Assembly (NCBI GenBank): GCA_963932145.1
Contig: OZ010586.1
Span: 69,185,754-69,249,753 of the forward strand
Length of the DNA stretch: 64,000 nucleotides
Source: Acanthosepion lycidas
Lineage: Eukaryota; Mollusca; Cephalopoda; Sepiida; Sepiidae
Direction of reading: 5' to 3'
Positions 11,985 through 23,094 of the stretch are shown piece by piece. Numbering within the stretch: the first letter of the stretch is position 1; each line of letters starts with the position of its first letter. A model generated the notes under the pieces. That model saw only the letters and a program-made list of their open reading frames with translations, was not told the origin of the DNA and searched no databases. A program made the translations under genes and the position numbers.

Positions 11985-12545
11985 ACACTTTCAGGTCTGC
12001 TAGAGGATGTATTCCTGTTAGTACAAAGATGCATGAGGTTCGTGCATGATGGGGCTCCAGCACATTTTAGTCAGATTGTTCGCCATTCACTGGCTGACGG
12101 GGTTAAGTAGGGGATGACCAGTTCCATAGTCTGTACGTTTCCCCTTCCTCAATCCTTTAGATTTTTATCTTTGGGATCCATCTAAAATAATTGGTTTATG
12201 CAGCAGAAATTAATAATGCAGAAACGCTTCATGGACGTGTCATGACAGCCTGCGAATCCATTCGACACTGTGTGGGAGTATTTGAAAGGGCCTTCCTGTT
12301 AATGATCAGACGGGCGCATCCGTGGGCGGAAGCAAGCGGTGGAAATTTTGAGCAGTTGTTGTTTTGAGGTACAGCTATAGCCTTTTGGACATATATTTAT
12401 AAGGACATTTTTGGTGTCAGGAACCCGCCCCAAAGTTTGTAAAAGAATGTTGACATTGTATCTTTGATTGTACATTTAACAGCGTCTACTGTAAACTTTA
12501 AATTTAATAACTCAAAAACGACATAGTGATTTTCTAAGCGTATTT
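11985..12545 (+). pseudogene. Mariner/IS630-type DDE transposase relic
   Basis: Decayed C-terminal half of a DDE_3-type transposase. The second catalytic Asp lies in HDGAPAHF (12045-12068). After a frameshift, the third lies in LNPLDFYLW (12147-12173). A C-terminal GGNFEQLL-like end follows near 12340. A stop and frameshifts separate them, so it is dead. A downstream block with AATAACTCAAAAACGA (near 12510) matches the opposite end of the related relic at 59365-60340, which suggests it is the element's terminal inverted repeat. Confidence 0.82.
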
Positions 12546-12555
12546 TAAATGTGGC

Positions 12556-12658
12556 ACAAGGCCAAAAGTAGGCGGCACCCAGTGAGAATCGAACTCACTA
12601 CTCAGTCGTGACTCCAGCAAGTCAAGCTTGCTAACCATTACAATTCTCGAGGTGCCAA
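12556..12658 (-). mobile_element. tRNA-derived SINE, GGCACC family
   Basis: On the minus strand: GGCACCTCGAGAATTG, then TAATGGTTAGCAAGC (box-A/D-arm like), then GAGTTCGATTCTCAC (box B) and GGGTGCC pairing back with GGCACC. It is followed by GGCCTTGTGCCACAT. The acceptor pairs, but the anticodon region is expanded, so this is a SINE head and not a working tRNA. Relatives are at 14385-14860, 27810 and 53555-53905. Confidence 0.8.
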
Positions 12659-12858
12659 ACTCAAAAACGACATGTTTATACTTTTGTCCTTGTCCGGCCC
12701 CCAAAGTTTATAAAAGGATTTTTGATTGATTATAAAATTATTTAGTATTAGCTGTTAATTCAAGCATTATGCGAGTCTTTCTTTGAAATTATTCCCTTAG
12801 GTCTGCTATATAGATTCTACATTTGTAAGCTTAAATTAGCATATGTATGAATATAAGT

Positions 12859-14181
12859 AAGGGTGGGCTATAGAGACCAAATTTTTCAAAAAAGTGGGGA
12901 AATGTTTTATTTTACTCATTTGTGTCCAAATAGAAGGAAATGGGCCAACTTTCTGAAAATGTTTAAAAATTGGGATGGAACCGGACCAAAACGTGCCCAG
13001 ACCAGCCCCAAGTCCCCAAAATCACTAAAAAATGACAACGTATTCCAAATAAAATCAATATTCACCAACAAATCTTCACGAAAATGATTCAAATGATCAA
13101 ATTCGTGGTTCTACATATACAATATTGAGCCTACACATTAATTTCCAAAGCAACAGAGTATGTCGGAGCTTAAATAGACCATATTTCAGGTAGAAACGGG
13201 GACAAAATTGAATATTTTGAATTGTAAACACCAAATACTTCAACATTACATTCTATCGAGACACGCTATAGTATCTATATTTGAATATCTCAGGCCATTA
13301 TAAAAAGCAAGAAGAATGGCCAAGAGGGTTTTTGGTGACGCCAACTCACGCATATTGAAAAATGGCATCATGACTTTGAAAGTAAACCATGTCACACATG
13401 TTAAAGCGCATTCAATATATTTCACTTCGAGGTATAATTCGTATGCCTGTACCAGTTGATTATTTAATGGTGTATCTGAAACAGTATTCCTTAGATCATC
13501 AATTTGAAGTAAGACAGCAGCACTATATCAAAGGAGACCAAAATGTCTTTCTTTATATAATGCAACCTTTTTTGTTCTTTTTACTAGCTTTATTCAATAC
13601 ATCATCAAATTCCTCATCGACTGATGTCTTATAGCCATCATTGGATACAAGTTTACAAAATGCATCAGTTACAGCAGGGATTAAACCTTTAGCCAGGAAT
13701 CATTTCAAAGATGTCATTGTTTTGATTATTTTTACTTTAGTTCAAATTTACTCCCTACGTGCTTAAGAACAGATAGACTCCCTGTGTCAAACACCGCACA
13801 AGTGTAGCTCATGCAAAGAAGATGTAATGGTATGTGCTGTGACAGGAAGGTTGCAGTTACGAAGTTTTTCAATCTCCAAATTCTTGGAAACTGAATCTGC
13901 CATGGTGACCGTTATTTTACCCAAAATCTTAAAGCATCAAAAATATTTTCCCAATTTCTGTGTAAGATTTGTAGAAACAACATGTAACTATATATTCAAT
14001 CATTTGGATCAAAATCAGCAAGTTTTGTGGCTCATTTTTAAAGTTTGGGGGCACGTTTCGGTCCGGCTCCATCCCAATTTTCAAAAAGTTGGCCAATTTC
14101 CTTCTATTTGGACACAAATGAGTAAAATGAAACACTTTCCCACTTTTTTTGTCAAAATTTAGTCTCTATAGTCAACCCCTA
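12859..14181. mobile_element. hAT-like non-autonomous element, 1.32 kb
   Basis: Inverted termini of roughly 150 bp or more: left AAGGGTGGGCTATAGAG, right (reverse complement) TAGGGGTTGACTATAGAG, then near-identical text including TTTACTCATTTGTGTCCAAA. The 8-bp sequence ATATAAGT directly flanks both ends (12851-12858 and 14182-14189). An 8-bp duplication with a YAGGG-type end fits the hAT superfamily. The interior holds only a small minus-strand frame (see 13790-13905) and no complete transposase. Confidence 0.82.
13790..13905 (-). pseudogene. Short coding-like fragment inside the hAT-like element
   Basis: The minus strand reads MADSVSKNLEIEKLRN and onward for about 38 residues to a stop, preceded by a good CACCATGG start context. 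Codon texture is more protein-like than nearby sequence. I do not recognise it. It may be the N-terminus of the parental element's protein or captured sequence. Confidence 0.35.
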
Positions 14182-14384
14182 ATATAAGTAAGCATGTGTA
14201 TATTTTCTTTCCGAATCTCCACACTCTATACACACTTGTTTTTCGTTTTTATATTGCAAAATTACTATTCTCCTTGCAGACAACCTGTCAATTGGTCTGT
14301 CGCATTTCATTATGGTAAGGGTAAGCAAAAAGGAAAAGAAGGAAAGGGTTGAATCCCTGTTCAAGCAACAACTACTTTTACCAT

Positions 14385-14860
14385 AGTTGAACATTACGAC
14401 TGAATAATAAGTCCGATTCCACAGGCAACCCCATACATGGTTGTTATATAACCTAACTCGGGTTGACCTGTAAAATCAAACAAATTAAGCAAAATTAGAA
14501 GCCTCAAGGCTATTCTGGTGGAACATTACTACAAAGTAAGGAGTTCAATGCTCACTGGGTTCTCGATATTTATAGCTGTGTAATCTAAGGTTGACATGCA
14601 AAATCAAAGAAACTGAGATTAGTTAGGGACCTCAAGGCTATTCTGGTTGAATATTACTATTGAGAAGTAAGTTCGATCCACACTAGGTGTCCCATACAAA
14701 AGCCATCATTAAATAACACAACCAGAGTTGACATGTAAAATCAAACAATCTAAGGAAAGTTAGGAGCCTCAAAACTATTCTGGTTGAACATTAATACTGA
14801 GTAATGAGTTCGATCCTCACTGGGTGCCGCACATTTGCGACTGTGTAATCTTAGTAAATA
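14385..14860 (+). repeat. Tandem tRNA-like repeat, about 4 units of 140-150 bp
   Basis: Four diverged monomers each carry a GAACATTA..GAGTTCGATCCTCACTGGGTG-like head and a GTAAAATCAAACAA..CTCAAGGCTATTCTGG body. The last head (about 14805-14830) retains the best box B and the GGGTGCC acceptor strand. The monomers are repeats of the GGCACC SINE head. Unlike the single-copy SINEs nearby, this one is arrayed. Confidence 0.72.
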
Positions 14861-14960
14861 ACAGCAACTATTTTTACGGCCACATGGCAAAAACATTATT
14901 AGGAACGACTCTGTTAAGCAAACCGTGTTAAATGGGTAAATATAGCGACAACTCAATAGC
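14830..14960 (+). mobile_element. SINE body shared with 27705-27835
   Basis: From the tRNA-like head through GTGTAATCTTAGTAAATAAC and CTGTTAAGCAAACCGTG, the sequence matches the reverse complement of 27705-27835 almost base for base. The pair defines a SINE at least 150 bp long. Confidence 0.78.
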
Positions 14961-14979
14961 GACAGCTCATCATTCTCTC

Positions 14980-15142
14980 TATTATCATCCACACTTTTCA
15001 TTTCCATCTCTTCTCTTTCTTCTCCTAATCTCACTTTTTTCCGCTAATTTATTTTTCCACTTTAATCCGCATTTCATCTCTTTTTCAACTCCTGCTTCTA
15101 TCACCTTCTTGTTATTTTTCTTCTACAATATAAAATAGCATT

Positions 15143-15172
<30 letters not shown>
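14980..15172. repeat. T/C-rich tract and (AAT)n microsatellite
   Basis: Pyrimidine-rich plus strand to about 15125, then an AAT/ATA triplet array at about 15139-15172. Confidence 0.85.
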
Positions 15173-15175
<3 letters not shown>

Positions 15176-15738
15176 GTTGTTGTTGCTGTTATAATTGTTA
15201 AGGAGTTAGTGAGCAGCACACAAACATGGTGATGCTGGGATACATATATACGCAGCTCATCCGTCATGATGCCAAGTCTGATAAGGCTATACCAGGCACA
15301 TGTATCACAGCCAAATTCATATCAGCGATATGGTGAAATAAGCAGGTGGGTCCCAGTTAAAAAAATTTTTTAGAGACGGTCTCTGATTGAAGGTGTTCCC
15401 AGGCATGTTTGAAGGTGTTCCCAAGTCGCCTAGACTGCTTTATCCTTCAAGCAAAAGAAAAAATAACCTCTTGACACTCAGCCATGATGCTCTCCCACTA
15501 CTTCCGTTCATGAACAGAGATTCACCTTGTTTCAACTCAACCTATACCCACCCCTAGGGGACATGCCCAGCTGATTAAAGTTAGGTAACTAAAAAGAAAA
15601 TCTGTGATACTTAATGGGGTATATTTACTGAAGCCCATTTTAATTACTCCCCTTCCCTTCAAAAAATGAGGAAAAACTACATGTAAATGTTAACACTTCC
15701 AATTAATAAAAATCAAAAGTCAGGAGATCTATGGGTAT

Positions 15739-16094
15739 TTATTTCCTTTGATTTCTGCTGTGTACCCATTTTCTTCCGGGTCCCATCCAGAGACCAAAGG
15801 TCAGAAATGGCTTCATAACATTTTCCACTAGATGTCAGGCTAAGATCGGTGGAATAGATTTCAATAACCCACATATTACTAGAACAATCGTGGCCTAAAT
15901 ATCACACATTCTGGCAACTTCAATTTGGAGATCGGCGTCTTCGAGCTTACCATGTTCTCTGACCTTGTTATTGTTGTTGTTGTTGTTGTTATTATTATTA
16001 TTATTATTTCTTTGATTTCTGGTGTATACTACTTTCTTTCCGGGTCCCAACCAAAGACCTAAAGTCAGAAATGACATCATGGCATTTTCCACTG
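15739..16094. repeat. Direct repeat pair, about 88 bp, 267 bp apart
   Basis: Segments at about 15739-15827 and 16006-16094 share TTTGATTTCTG..GT..CTTCCGGGTCCCA and CAGAAATG..CATTTTCCACT. A (TTG)(TTA) triplet array sits at about 15966-16008 between them. Dispersed-repeat origin is likely. Confidence 0.75.
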
Positions 16095-16177
16095 AGAATT
16101 TTTTGAGAAAATAATAAGAAAAATAAAACACAAGATCATCATATTTTATAACAGATAAAGTCATTTTATTATTCATT

Positions 16178-16440
16178 ATGAAATGGACAAAGTCCGACAA
16201 TTATTTTAAGACATTTTTATGTTTATACATTCTTTTTATAGATATAAATATTTAAGTAAATGTTCTGTTTATAATAAACAGTATTAAATAACATTTACCG
16301 GCCTGAATGTCCGAGAAATTTTCACAGAAAATATTCGTCCTCCAACAGGATTCGAACATGTATCCTATACGAACCTGTATCCTATACGGAACCATCATCG
16401 TTTGTATCTATAAAAAGAATGTATCAACATAAAAATGTCT
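16178..16440. mobile_element. Fold-back element around a tRNA-like core, copy 1
   Basis: The outer arms ACATTTTTATGTTTATACAT.. and ..AACATAAAAATGTCTT are inverted. The interior carries ACCGGCCTGAATGTCCGAG and a T-arm-like GATTCGAACATG. The flank AAATGGACAAAGTCCGACAA is shared with 47285-47533, showing they are copies of one element. Confidence 0.75.
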
Positions 16441-16959
16441 TCAAATAATAATTATTATTTTGATTCTGATTCTTTCTCCTTGTCCTGCCTTTCCTACAGG
16501 TTTTGATCGGAATTGTCATAAAAAGATAGATCCTTAACTGTTTCACGGGCTTTCGAGATTGGGAAATAACTTGTCTCTAGAGATTCCACCTCGAGAGCAG
16601 TACCTCTTCATTTCAATAAAAGGAGATAAACGTGGATTACCCTGATGCCATTGTAGCAGAAGGCACAATGGTAGGGAAATTTTCTGCCTCCACCTACATG
16701 TACACTTAAGAACCACCGCATTATACTTGACTTGTGTTGCATTTGCTCTCGTGGGGGGGACCAAATATCTACCAAGTATAATGGAGGATATGCCCTTCGA
16801 TTTTACTCTTCTTCTGCCTCCTGGCGTTTCTCGTTACTCTTTTACTCAACCTTCGCCATACCCACGAACCTTATAACATGGGTATGAATTCTTTTGTACT
16901 CAACCTTGATTCTTCTGTCACCCACTATCACCCTCAGTCATTTACCCAATGCCTCCCTC

Positions 16960-16960
<1 letters not shown>

Positions 16961-17017
<57 letters not shown>
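16961..17017. repeat. (CT)n microsatellite
   Basis: Pure CT array inside a T/C-rich stretch (about 16780-17130). Confidence 0.97.
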
Positions 17018-17019
<2 letters not shown>

Positions 17020-17234
17020 ACAAGCTATTCTTAGTTCATTTCCATGGCTTCTTTCTCACGCTACTGGTTTTTCTCTCTTTTGTTTGTATAAAATGTCTTG
17101 CGCGTCTCTCATTCTTTCTTTCTCACTTTCTTACCTGAATTCCCGACAGCAGCAAATAAACAAAATACTGCAACATAAATATCATGTGTTATGTGCTTGT
17201 CTACAGCACTAAAAACGAAAAGCTAATGAGGCAA

Positions 17235-17580
17235 TTTAAAAAACAATATTGTATGTGACCAACGAAGAAGTCTTAAGAAAAATAAAAACGAAAAGGACAC
17301 TTATACTCAGAATCAGAAAGAGACAGTTGCAATTTATTGGATACATAATGAGAAAGGAGGGCTTGGAGAATTTGACACTCTCGGGGCGTATCAAAGGCAA
17401 ATGGGACGGAGGTGCAATGGACAACCTATCTAATAAACTTGTGTAAATGGATGGCAGAAAGGAGGTGAAAGGGATGACAAAAAAAAAACGTTGGTAAGGC
17501 TAAAAAGAACTGGAAGTTGTAGAAAGCGATGATCACCGAAAACCTGAAGGGCAACTGCGCATCGAAGAAGAAGATTGTAT
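17235..17580 (+). pseudogene. RTE-like LINE 3' end
   Basis: Encodes the C-terminal tail typical of this LINE: a TNEEVLRKIKTKRTL stretch, then RKRQLQFIGYIMRKEGLEN, LTLSGRIKGK and a downstream KW..E segment. It ends near a GAAGAAGAAG tail at about 17563. The frame is broken after about 65 codons. Confidence 0.85.
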
Positions 17581-17689
17581 GCTAGCCTTCGTGGTGCTTT
17601 TTCAATAATACTGACTAATTTATTTCCCTTTGCTTAATTTAATTCGTGATTGGAAACTTCGAAAAGAACGCATCTTTGTACGCAAAGTA

Positions 17690-17750
17690 CATTTACTCGT
17701 CCTCCCCATCAAGGCTTGGTGTGGCACAAGGTCTTTTTAAAGTGGAGAGC
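17690..17750 (-). repeat. Hairpin-chain repeat tail fragment
   Basis: CTCCCCATCAAGGCTTGGTG followed by TGGCACAAGG matches only the terminal block of the 23-24 kb repeat. Confidence 0.5.
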
Positions 17751-18214
17751 GATATACGCGTACTTATGTCTATGGACTAAATACAAAAAAATGTTTTGTC
17801 CAGCCCCCGCAACCACTGTCACGCTGACATCTGTATTACACCGACCCAACTTCGTTAGTGCAATGAGGAAGGTGCTGCCGCAGGGTTGAAATCCCCAGGG
17901 CTGAGCAACTTCTCCCAACTTATAAGTGAAGTTAAAATTATAGCTCCACTTACAGCAAAGTTGCGTTAACCACGCCTCAGTAAAACCCTCATTGGCATTA
18001 GTTAACTTCTGTGCTAAAGTGCCAATGACCGATAATAAAAATTTGTTCTTTTGTTGTCATGCGTTAAAATGAATTCAGTAGCATTTGGTACAACTACTAA
18101 CATGATTTAGAGTACTAGTTACTCTTACTATTAATATGTCATTTAGACCTTTTAAATTATCCGCTTCTGATATGTAAAACTATGTCAGCTTTTCACTTTC
18201 AATTATAACTGTTT

Positions 18215-18244
18215 CATCTTCTTCTCTTTCTTCTTCTTCTTCTT

Positions 18245-18313
<69 letters not shown>
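18215..18313. repeat. (TTC)n(TTA)n microsatellite
   Basis: Triplet arrays at the 3' end of the following minus-strand LINE. The tail type matches the GAAGAA tail at 63968, so it is probably a LINE tail that expanded. Confidence 0.95.
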
Positions 18314-18314
<1 letters not shown>

Positions 18315-19310
18315 TATGTGCCATGTCCCTTCAAGTCGTGTACGATCATGGCTTTCCACAACTTCCTGTTCTTTGTAGCTTTTAGCAATGTTTATCTTTT
18401 TGCTCTTTCTCTCCCCTCCTCCTCACCCTCTCTCTCTCTCTATCTCTCTCTCTTTCTCTCCTTAACCCTGTTCTGCCAAACGCTTACACAAGCTTGACAG
18501 GCGGGTTATTCCCTGCTTTCCTTTGTCCCACTCGGTTTCAACCTGTCAAGTGAGTATTAAACTCTCCAAGTCCTTTTTCCTCATTATGGGCTCGAGAAAT
18601 TTCAATGGTTTCTTTCTGATTTTAAGCATAAATGCCCTTTTTGTTTTCATTTTCTCTAAAACTTCGCTGCTACTCACATGCTTAGCCCATAGTTTTCTCA
18701 GCATCCTTCTGTAGAACCACATTTCTATTGCCTCTTCTTTATCTAAGAAAAGATTGCCCAACATTAACTGTTATATAGGAGGGCTGATATTACATACCAG
18801 TCCATTACTCTATTCTTTTTTTCTGCCGGAATTTTCCTGTTTTTAATACTTTGCTTAACATTTGGAAGGCAATTTTCGTATTATTCCAATGCGTCTTCGG
18901 ATTTCCGTCTCGCATATTCCGTCCTCTGTTAAAACACTTCTTAGATATTTAAATTTTTGTGCTTTCTTGATTTTGGTACATTAAATTCGTAGTTCGCATC
19001 TTAGGACGTTCCTCTGACAGAAGACCATGCATCCTGTATTCTAACAATTGAGGCTTTGTTCTTTTTTTCTTTTTTCTTTTTTTTTTACTCGCTCTCCCTT
19101 TTTTTAGGAGTTCCTGCAATTTCCGTTGTTTCTGCTGTTAACATTGTGTCAACTGCATATCTCAAAACATGTCAACTGCATATCTCAAAACATGTCAACT
19201 GCATATCTCAAAACATGTCAACTGCATATCTCAAAACATGTCATCTGCATATCTCAAAACATGTCAACTGCATATCTCAAAACATGTCAACCCACAATGT
19301 TAATGTTGTG
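18314..19310 (-). pseudogene. RTE-like LINE fragment with amplified RT catalytic box
   Basis: The minus strand carries the LINE C-terminal region (EMWFYRRMLRKLWAKHVSSS, SEVLEKMKTKRAFMLKIRKK near 18546-18764) and, upstream, the end of the RT palm. At 19151-19288 a 23-bp unit is tandemly repeated six times. In the unamplified copy at 20192-20203 the same unit encodes the YADN form of the YxDD catalytic box. The array inserts frameshifts and stops, so the copy is dead. Confidence 0.82.
19151..19288. repeat. Six-copy 23-bp tandem repeat
   Basis: Units start at 19151, 19174, 19197, 19220, 19243 and 19266. They are essentially identical; the fifth has one change. The unit contains GCATATCTCAAAACATGTC. 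Confidence 0.97.
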
Positions 19311-19739
19311 GTAAACCTTCCTACAGTAGAATAAAATCTTCCTCCTCTCATAAATTCTAACTGCAAGAGTTGTTGAGGGGTCGGTTGAGGAGCGTAGACG
19401 CAGTGTTAACCTCCCGTTTGGACGTACACCTCTATCTGTTTATTACTAACGCTCTTGCTTTGTATATATCTGTTATTTCAATGCACTTGTTCAACCTACC
19501 TTCGTCTTACATGTCTTTCTTTCTGGCCCCTAAACAGGCCACAACAGTTAAACAAACCGCTATAGGTGGAAAAATAATTTTGATATTTTACTTGAGCTTT
19601 TGAACATTGTGTATTGGCTCTACAGAATCACAAAGATCTATGCTAAAATACATAAAACATATCACTTGAGGACTACCAATAACGGCAACAGCTAAAATGG
19701 ATAGCACATGTAACTCAAAAAGAAAAATAGGATGTTAAC

Positions 19740-19950
19740 ATTCCACACTGCTTCAAATAAAAGATTAGGAAGGAAACCCCCATCAATACTGGAAAGAGCG
19801 ATAAAATCTACTGGACTTGAAAAACCTGTTTTCCTCGAAAAGTTTTTTAAGAGAAAGATTTTATATACTTCAGTAGTACTGGCTTGTCGGTCAATGAATG
19901 TCAAATGTTTCCTTGTAAGGAAACGTTTAATATTGCCATTACCATTTGGA
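19740..19950. repeat. Dispersed repeat, copy 1 of 3
   Basis: GAAAGAT TTTATA..GGTCAATGAATG and GAAACG..ATATTGCCATTACCA text recurs at about 20410-20545 and, inverted, at 53305-53500. It lies at the edge of RTE-like pieces and may be part of a longer LINE copy. An 88-89-residue frame across it looks spurious. Confidence 0.65.
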
Positions 19951-20240
19951 AGGTACATTCACTATTCTAATGCAACTTTGGATTTCGATGTTACTTCCTA
20001 GATATTCAAATGTTCGTACTTGCTTTATTTTGGCATCTCTAATCCGTAATTCGCATCTTTGCGCTGTTCCTCTGGCTGAGGACCATACATTTTGTCTTCT
20101 AACAATTGATGCTTCGTACATTTTTTATCTTGCTTTCCTTTTTTCTTAGGAGTTCCTTCAATTTCCTTTCTGTTTCTGCTGTCAACATTGTGTTATCTGC
20201 ATATCTCAAACCATGTGAACCGACAATGTTAAACAAACCG
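19935..20240 (-). pseudogene. RTE-like LINE RT/C-terminal fragment
   Basis: The minus strand has LRYADN (catalytic YxDD box, 20192-20203), then a region with N..KTKCMVLSQ..NSAKMRITD-like text at about 20030-20100. Truncated. It shows the unamplified state of the 23-bp unit at 19151. Confidence 0.75.
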
Positions 20241-20399
20241 CTACAGGTTGAAAAATGATTGCAAAAGGCTTTGAAGATTTTGTTTCTAAATTCAGGCGCA
20301 TCATTGTTAATCTATTGTGATAGAAATTTGTAGATGTCAAGAGGAAATTGAAAGGCAGCGTGTTTTCAGTACACTTGATTTGATTAGATACGAAAGCGA

Positions 20400-20780
20400 T
20401 TTCATCTTAATCTTGAACAGAAAAAAATTTTAAGAGAAAGATTTTATAAATTTCACCCGAAAGCTGTACAAGCTGGTTGGTCAAGGAATGCCAAATGTTT
20501 CGTTGGAGAGAAACGGCTGATATTACTATTACCATTTGGAAGGTATATTCCCTATTCCAATGCACCTTTGGACTTCTATGTTACTTCCTAGATATTCGAA
20601 TGGACGTAATTGCTTTATTTTGGCATCCCTAATCCGTAATTCGCATCTTTGCGCTGTTCCTCTAGCTGAGGACCATACATTTTGTCTTCTAACAATTGAG
20701 GATTCGTCCTTTTTCCTCGTTTTCCTTAACTGTCTTCAGTAGGATTTCCTGTAGTTTATTTTCCGTATCTGATAACTTCA
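20400..20780 (-). pseudogene. Second RTE-like fragment plus dispersed-repeat copy 2
   Basis: 20410-20545 repeats the 19760-19945 block and 20545-20780 repeats the 19960-20140 LINE text at high similarity. The LINE plus its companion block was therefore duplicated, about 600 bp apart. Confidence 0.7.
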
Positions 20781-21029
20781 TCTCTGGGAAAAGATGTTTT
20801 TTTAATACCCAGGATAAATTTTGTACTTCTTATATAGCGTTTCGTTTTCGGGACTTCTCTGTTCAGCTTCCTTCTCGCTCTCTCCTTCTCCTGAGATCTT
20901 GATGTGTTATTTTTTTATTTTTATTCATTTTATTTATTTATTTATATATTTTGGTATCACGATCTTATTCGTCCTATAGAGTACTGAAGATATGTTTCTT
21001 CCATTGTTACGTCTTCTTCGATTGTCTCT

Positions 21030-21690
21030 GAATTTTTGGGGGCTTGGAGAATTTGACCCTCACAGGACCTGTGAATGAGCAGAGTGAAGCAGCGAATGAC
21101 CTACCTACATACTTACCTCTCTAAATGTTGCATAGGCCCTTGGTGGGGGTCTTGGTTTTGGGCGACGGTGTAGACTCACTCATACTAACGTTGCTTTCTT
21201 CCTTCATGGCAGGCGATCGCTAGTCGTTTTGGTACAGAGATAAAAGATAACTTCAACAAAAAGAATTTTAATCTTAACTATTTTATTGACGTCGACATGT
21301 ACATTTCTAACTATTCAGTGGGGTTACTCCTCTACCCTACTGGGAGACGTCGCAGTCACAAAAGAAACACGTCTACATTTTTCGACGTCTAAGACTCGAA
21401 TCCCTGAAATCCCTTTCTCTATCTATCATTCCCTACTCGTTCAGCCAATCAAAATCGACTTCCTTTGTTTTGTCTCTGTATCTGACCTCAAAGGTCAAAC
21501 TGAGGAAGTAAGAGAAAAATACACTTCTCTAGAAAATAATGGCCTGCTAAACTATTATTTAACATGACGAGCTTGTGTAAATCGATGACAGAACAGAGAC
21601 TTAGAGGAATATAAGTGTACAAACGTTGCTTAAAGTTACAAAGGATAGGAAGTAGTGAAGAGCCATGATCATCTACCATCGGAAGGTAAG
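21030..21690 (+). pseudogene. RTE-like LINE 3' end split by a 440-bp insertion
   Basis: GGGGCTTGGAGAATTTGACC (about 21040) matches the GLENL segment of the LINE. The next expected piece, GAGCTTGTGTAAATCGATGA, resumes at 21569. The intervening 21109-21560 is not LINE-like. Intact neighbours (17.4 kb, 63.85 kb) have these parts adjacent. A possible short target duplication (ACAT) flanks the insertion. Its identity is unknown. Confidence 0.6.
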
Positions 21691-21699
21691 CGAGAAGTA

Positions 21700-22450
21700 A
21701 AAATCGTTATAATTCTAGTTGAAAAACCAAAAAACATTTCAAAATTTAATATTAATATATACAATTTTCGGCAGAAATACCTTCCACATTTTAAACTCAC
21801 CAGTATGGTGATCGTGAACTTAGGTAGGTGGCAATGGTGTTTTCATCTAACTGATGTCTTACCTTTTTTTCAGATAATATCAGTTACAATCATGGCTTGA
21901 ACCTGTGCACAACGCGCGTTTGCTGCTGAAACTGATTTCAAGACGGATGAACCAGTAATTGCAACACAGAGAGCTTTTTTGTGCTCATCTCAGGTTACGT
22001 CAGAATTATACTGTTCAGGATAGAAAATCGATATTGCTATGGGTTAAAAATTTGAGAACTACAGGTTCAACGCTTAAATCCACCTGGAAGACTTCGAAGC
22101 GCTTCCGAGATGTGATTTTTGTTTGATCGATCAGTCTGAACAGCACATCGATCTGAATCCATACAAATTAATGGTTTTTCAGGAACTGCAAGAAAGCGGC
22201 TGGAAAAATCACATGGCTTGCTGTGATGTTAGCCTTTGAAATGCTGTTCTTCTCACAAGTAATAATGCTCAATTTCATCTCTCTGGTTGTGTCAATAAGC
22301 AAAATTATCGCTACTGGGCGGAAAATAACCAAGACAGCTTCTTGAAAGACCTCTACACTGTGAATGAATGACTGTGTGGTGCGAAGTAGCAAAATTTGAG
22401 TCCCTTACTTTTTTGAGAAAGGCGACCACTCGTTTACAGTAACATCTGAC
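21700..22450. other. Unannotated stretch
   Basis: No recognised repeat or gene. Frames are under 90 codons and carry no recognised motif. Confidence 0.4.
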
Positions 22451-22454
22451 TGGT

Positions 22455-22725
22455 ATGTGGAGATGTCGCGGACCTTGGGTTGGGTCTGGATGTGTGGCTC
22501 CAACAGGATGCAGTCACTGTACACACAGCGAGAAGACTAGTGGAAACTTTAAGATAGATGCTTCCAGGACATTTGATTTCCTTACGTGGCGACATTGGAT
22601 GGCTGCACCATTTGATTTCCTTACTTGTAGCAAAAACACTTCAAAGCTTTGCAGACTCTGTTGCGACAAATCATTTTGAACAATCGAACTATTGGTCACC
22701 TTATGGTCACAACAAAGAAAGTTGG
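22455..22725 (+). pseudogene. DDE_3-type transposase relic
   Basis: Frame-shifted remains include TGCAGTCACTGTACACACA (from a DGAxxHTA-like box) and LPGHLISLRGDIGW at about 22560-22600, just upstream of the expected third catalytic Asp region, which is garbled. Same broad IS630/mariner-related superfamily as 12.0, 35.3 and 59.4 kb, but a different subfamily. Confidence 0.68.
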
Positions 22726-22732
22726 TTTTTAA

Positions 22733-22823
22733 TATGTAAATACATGCATCTGACTGTATAAATATGTAAATACATGCATCTGACTGTATAAATATGTAAA
22801 TACATGTATCTGACTGTATAAAT
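22733..22823. repeat. Three-copy 30-bp tandem repeat
   Basis: Three units of a 30-bp sequence containing TACATGCATCTGACTG, differing by one base in the third. Confidence 0.95.
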
Positions 22824-23094
22824 GTTCTGTCATATTTAGTATGGTCTTCTTCCGTTTCTGCGAAAATCTTTTCTTCGCGTTATATAAAAAGTGTGTTGTA
22901 TTCGTGGACAAGACACACGGATTTTTTTTCTTCCAAAAAGCCGGGTAGACAGACCTCACACACCATTTTAAATGTGGTAGATATTTCTGCTGCACACTAT
23001 ATTATTGATCTAATGGAATAACGTGTCACCCCCATGAGTGACTACACTACAGGTAGTAACTACCTATAAGGATCGCTAAGTCAATGGACTACAG

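Noticed and set aside
12556-12658. Functional tRNA gene
   Set aside because: Acceptor and T-arm pair, but the anticodon arm is expanded and the sequence belongs to a dispersed SINE family.
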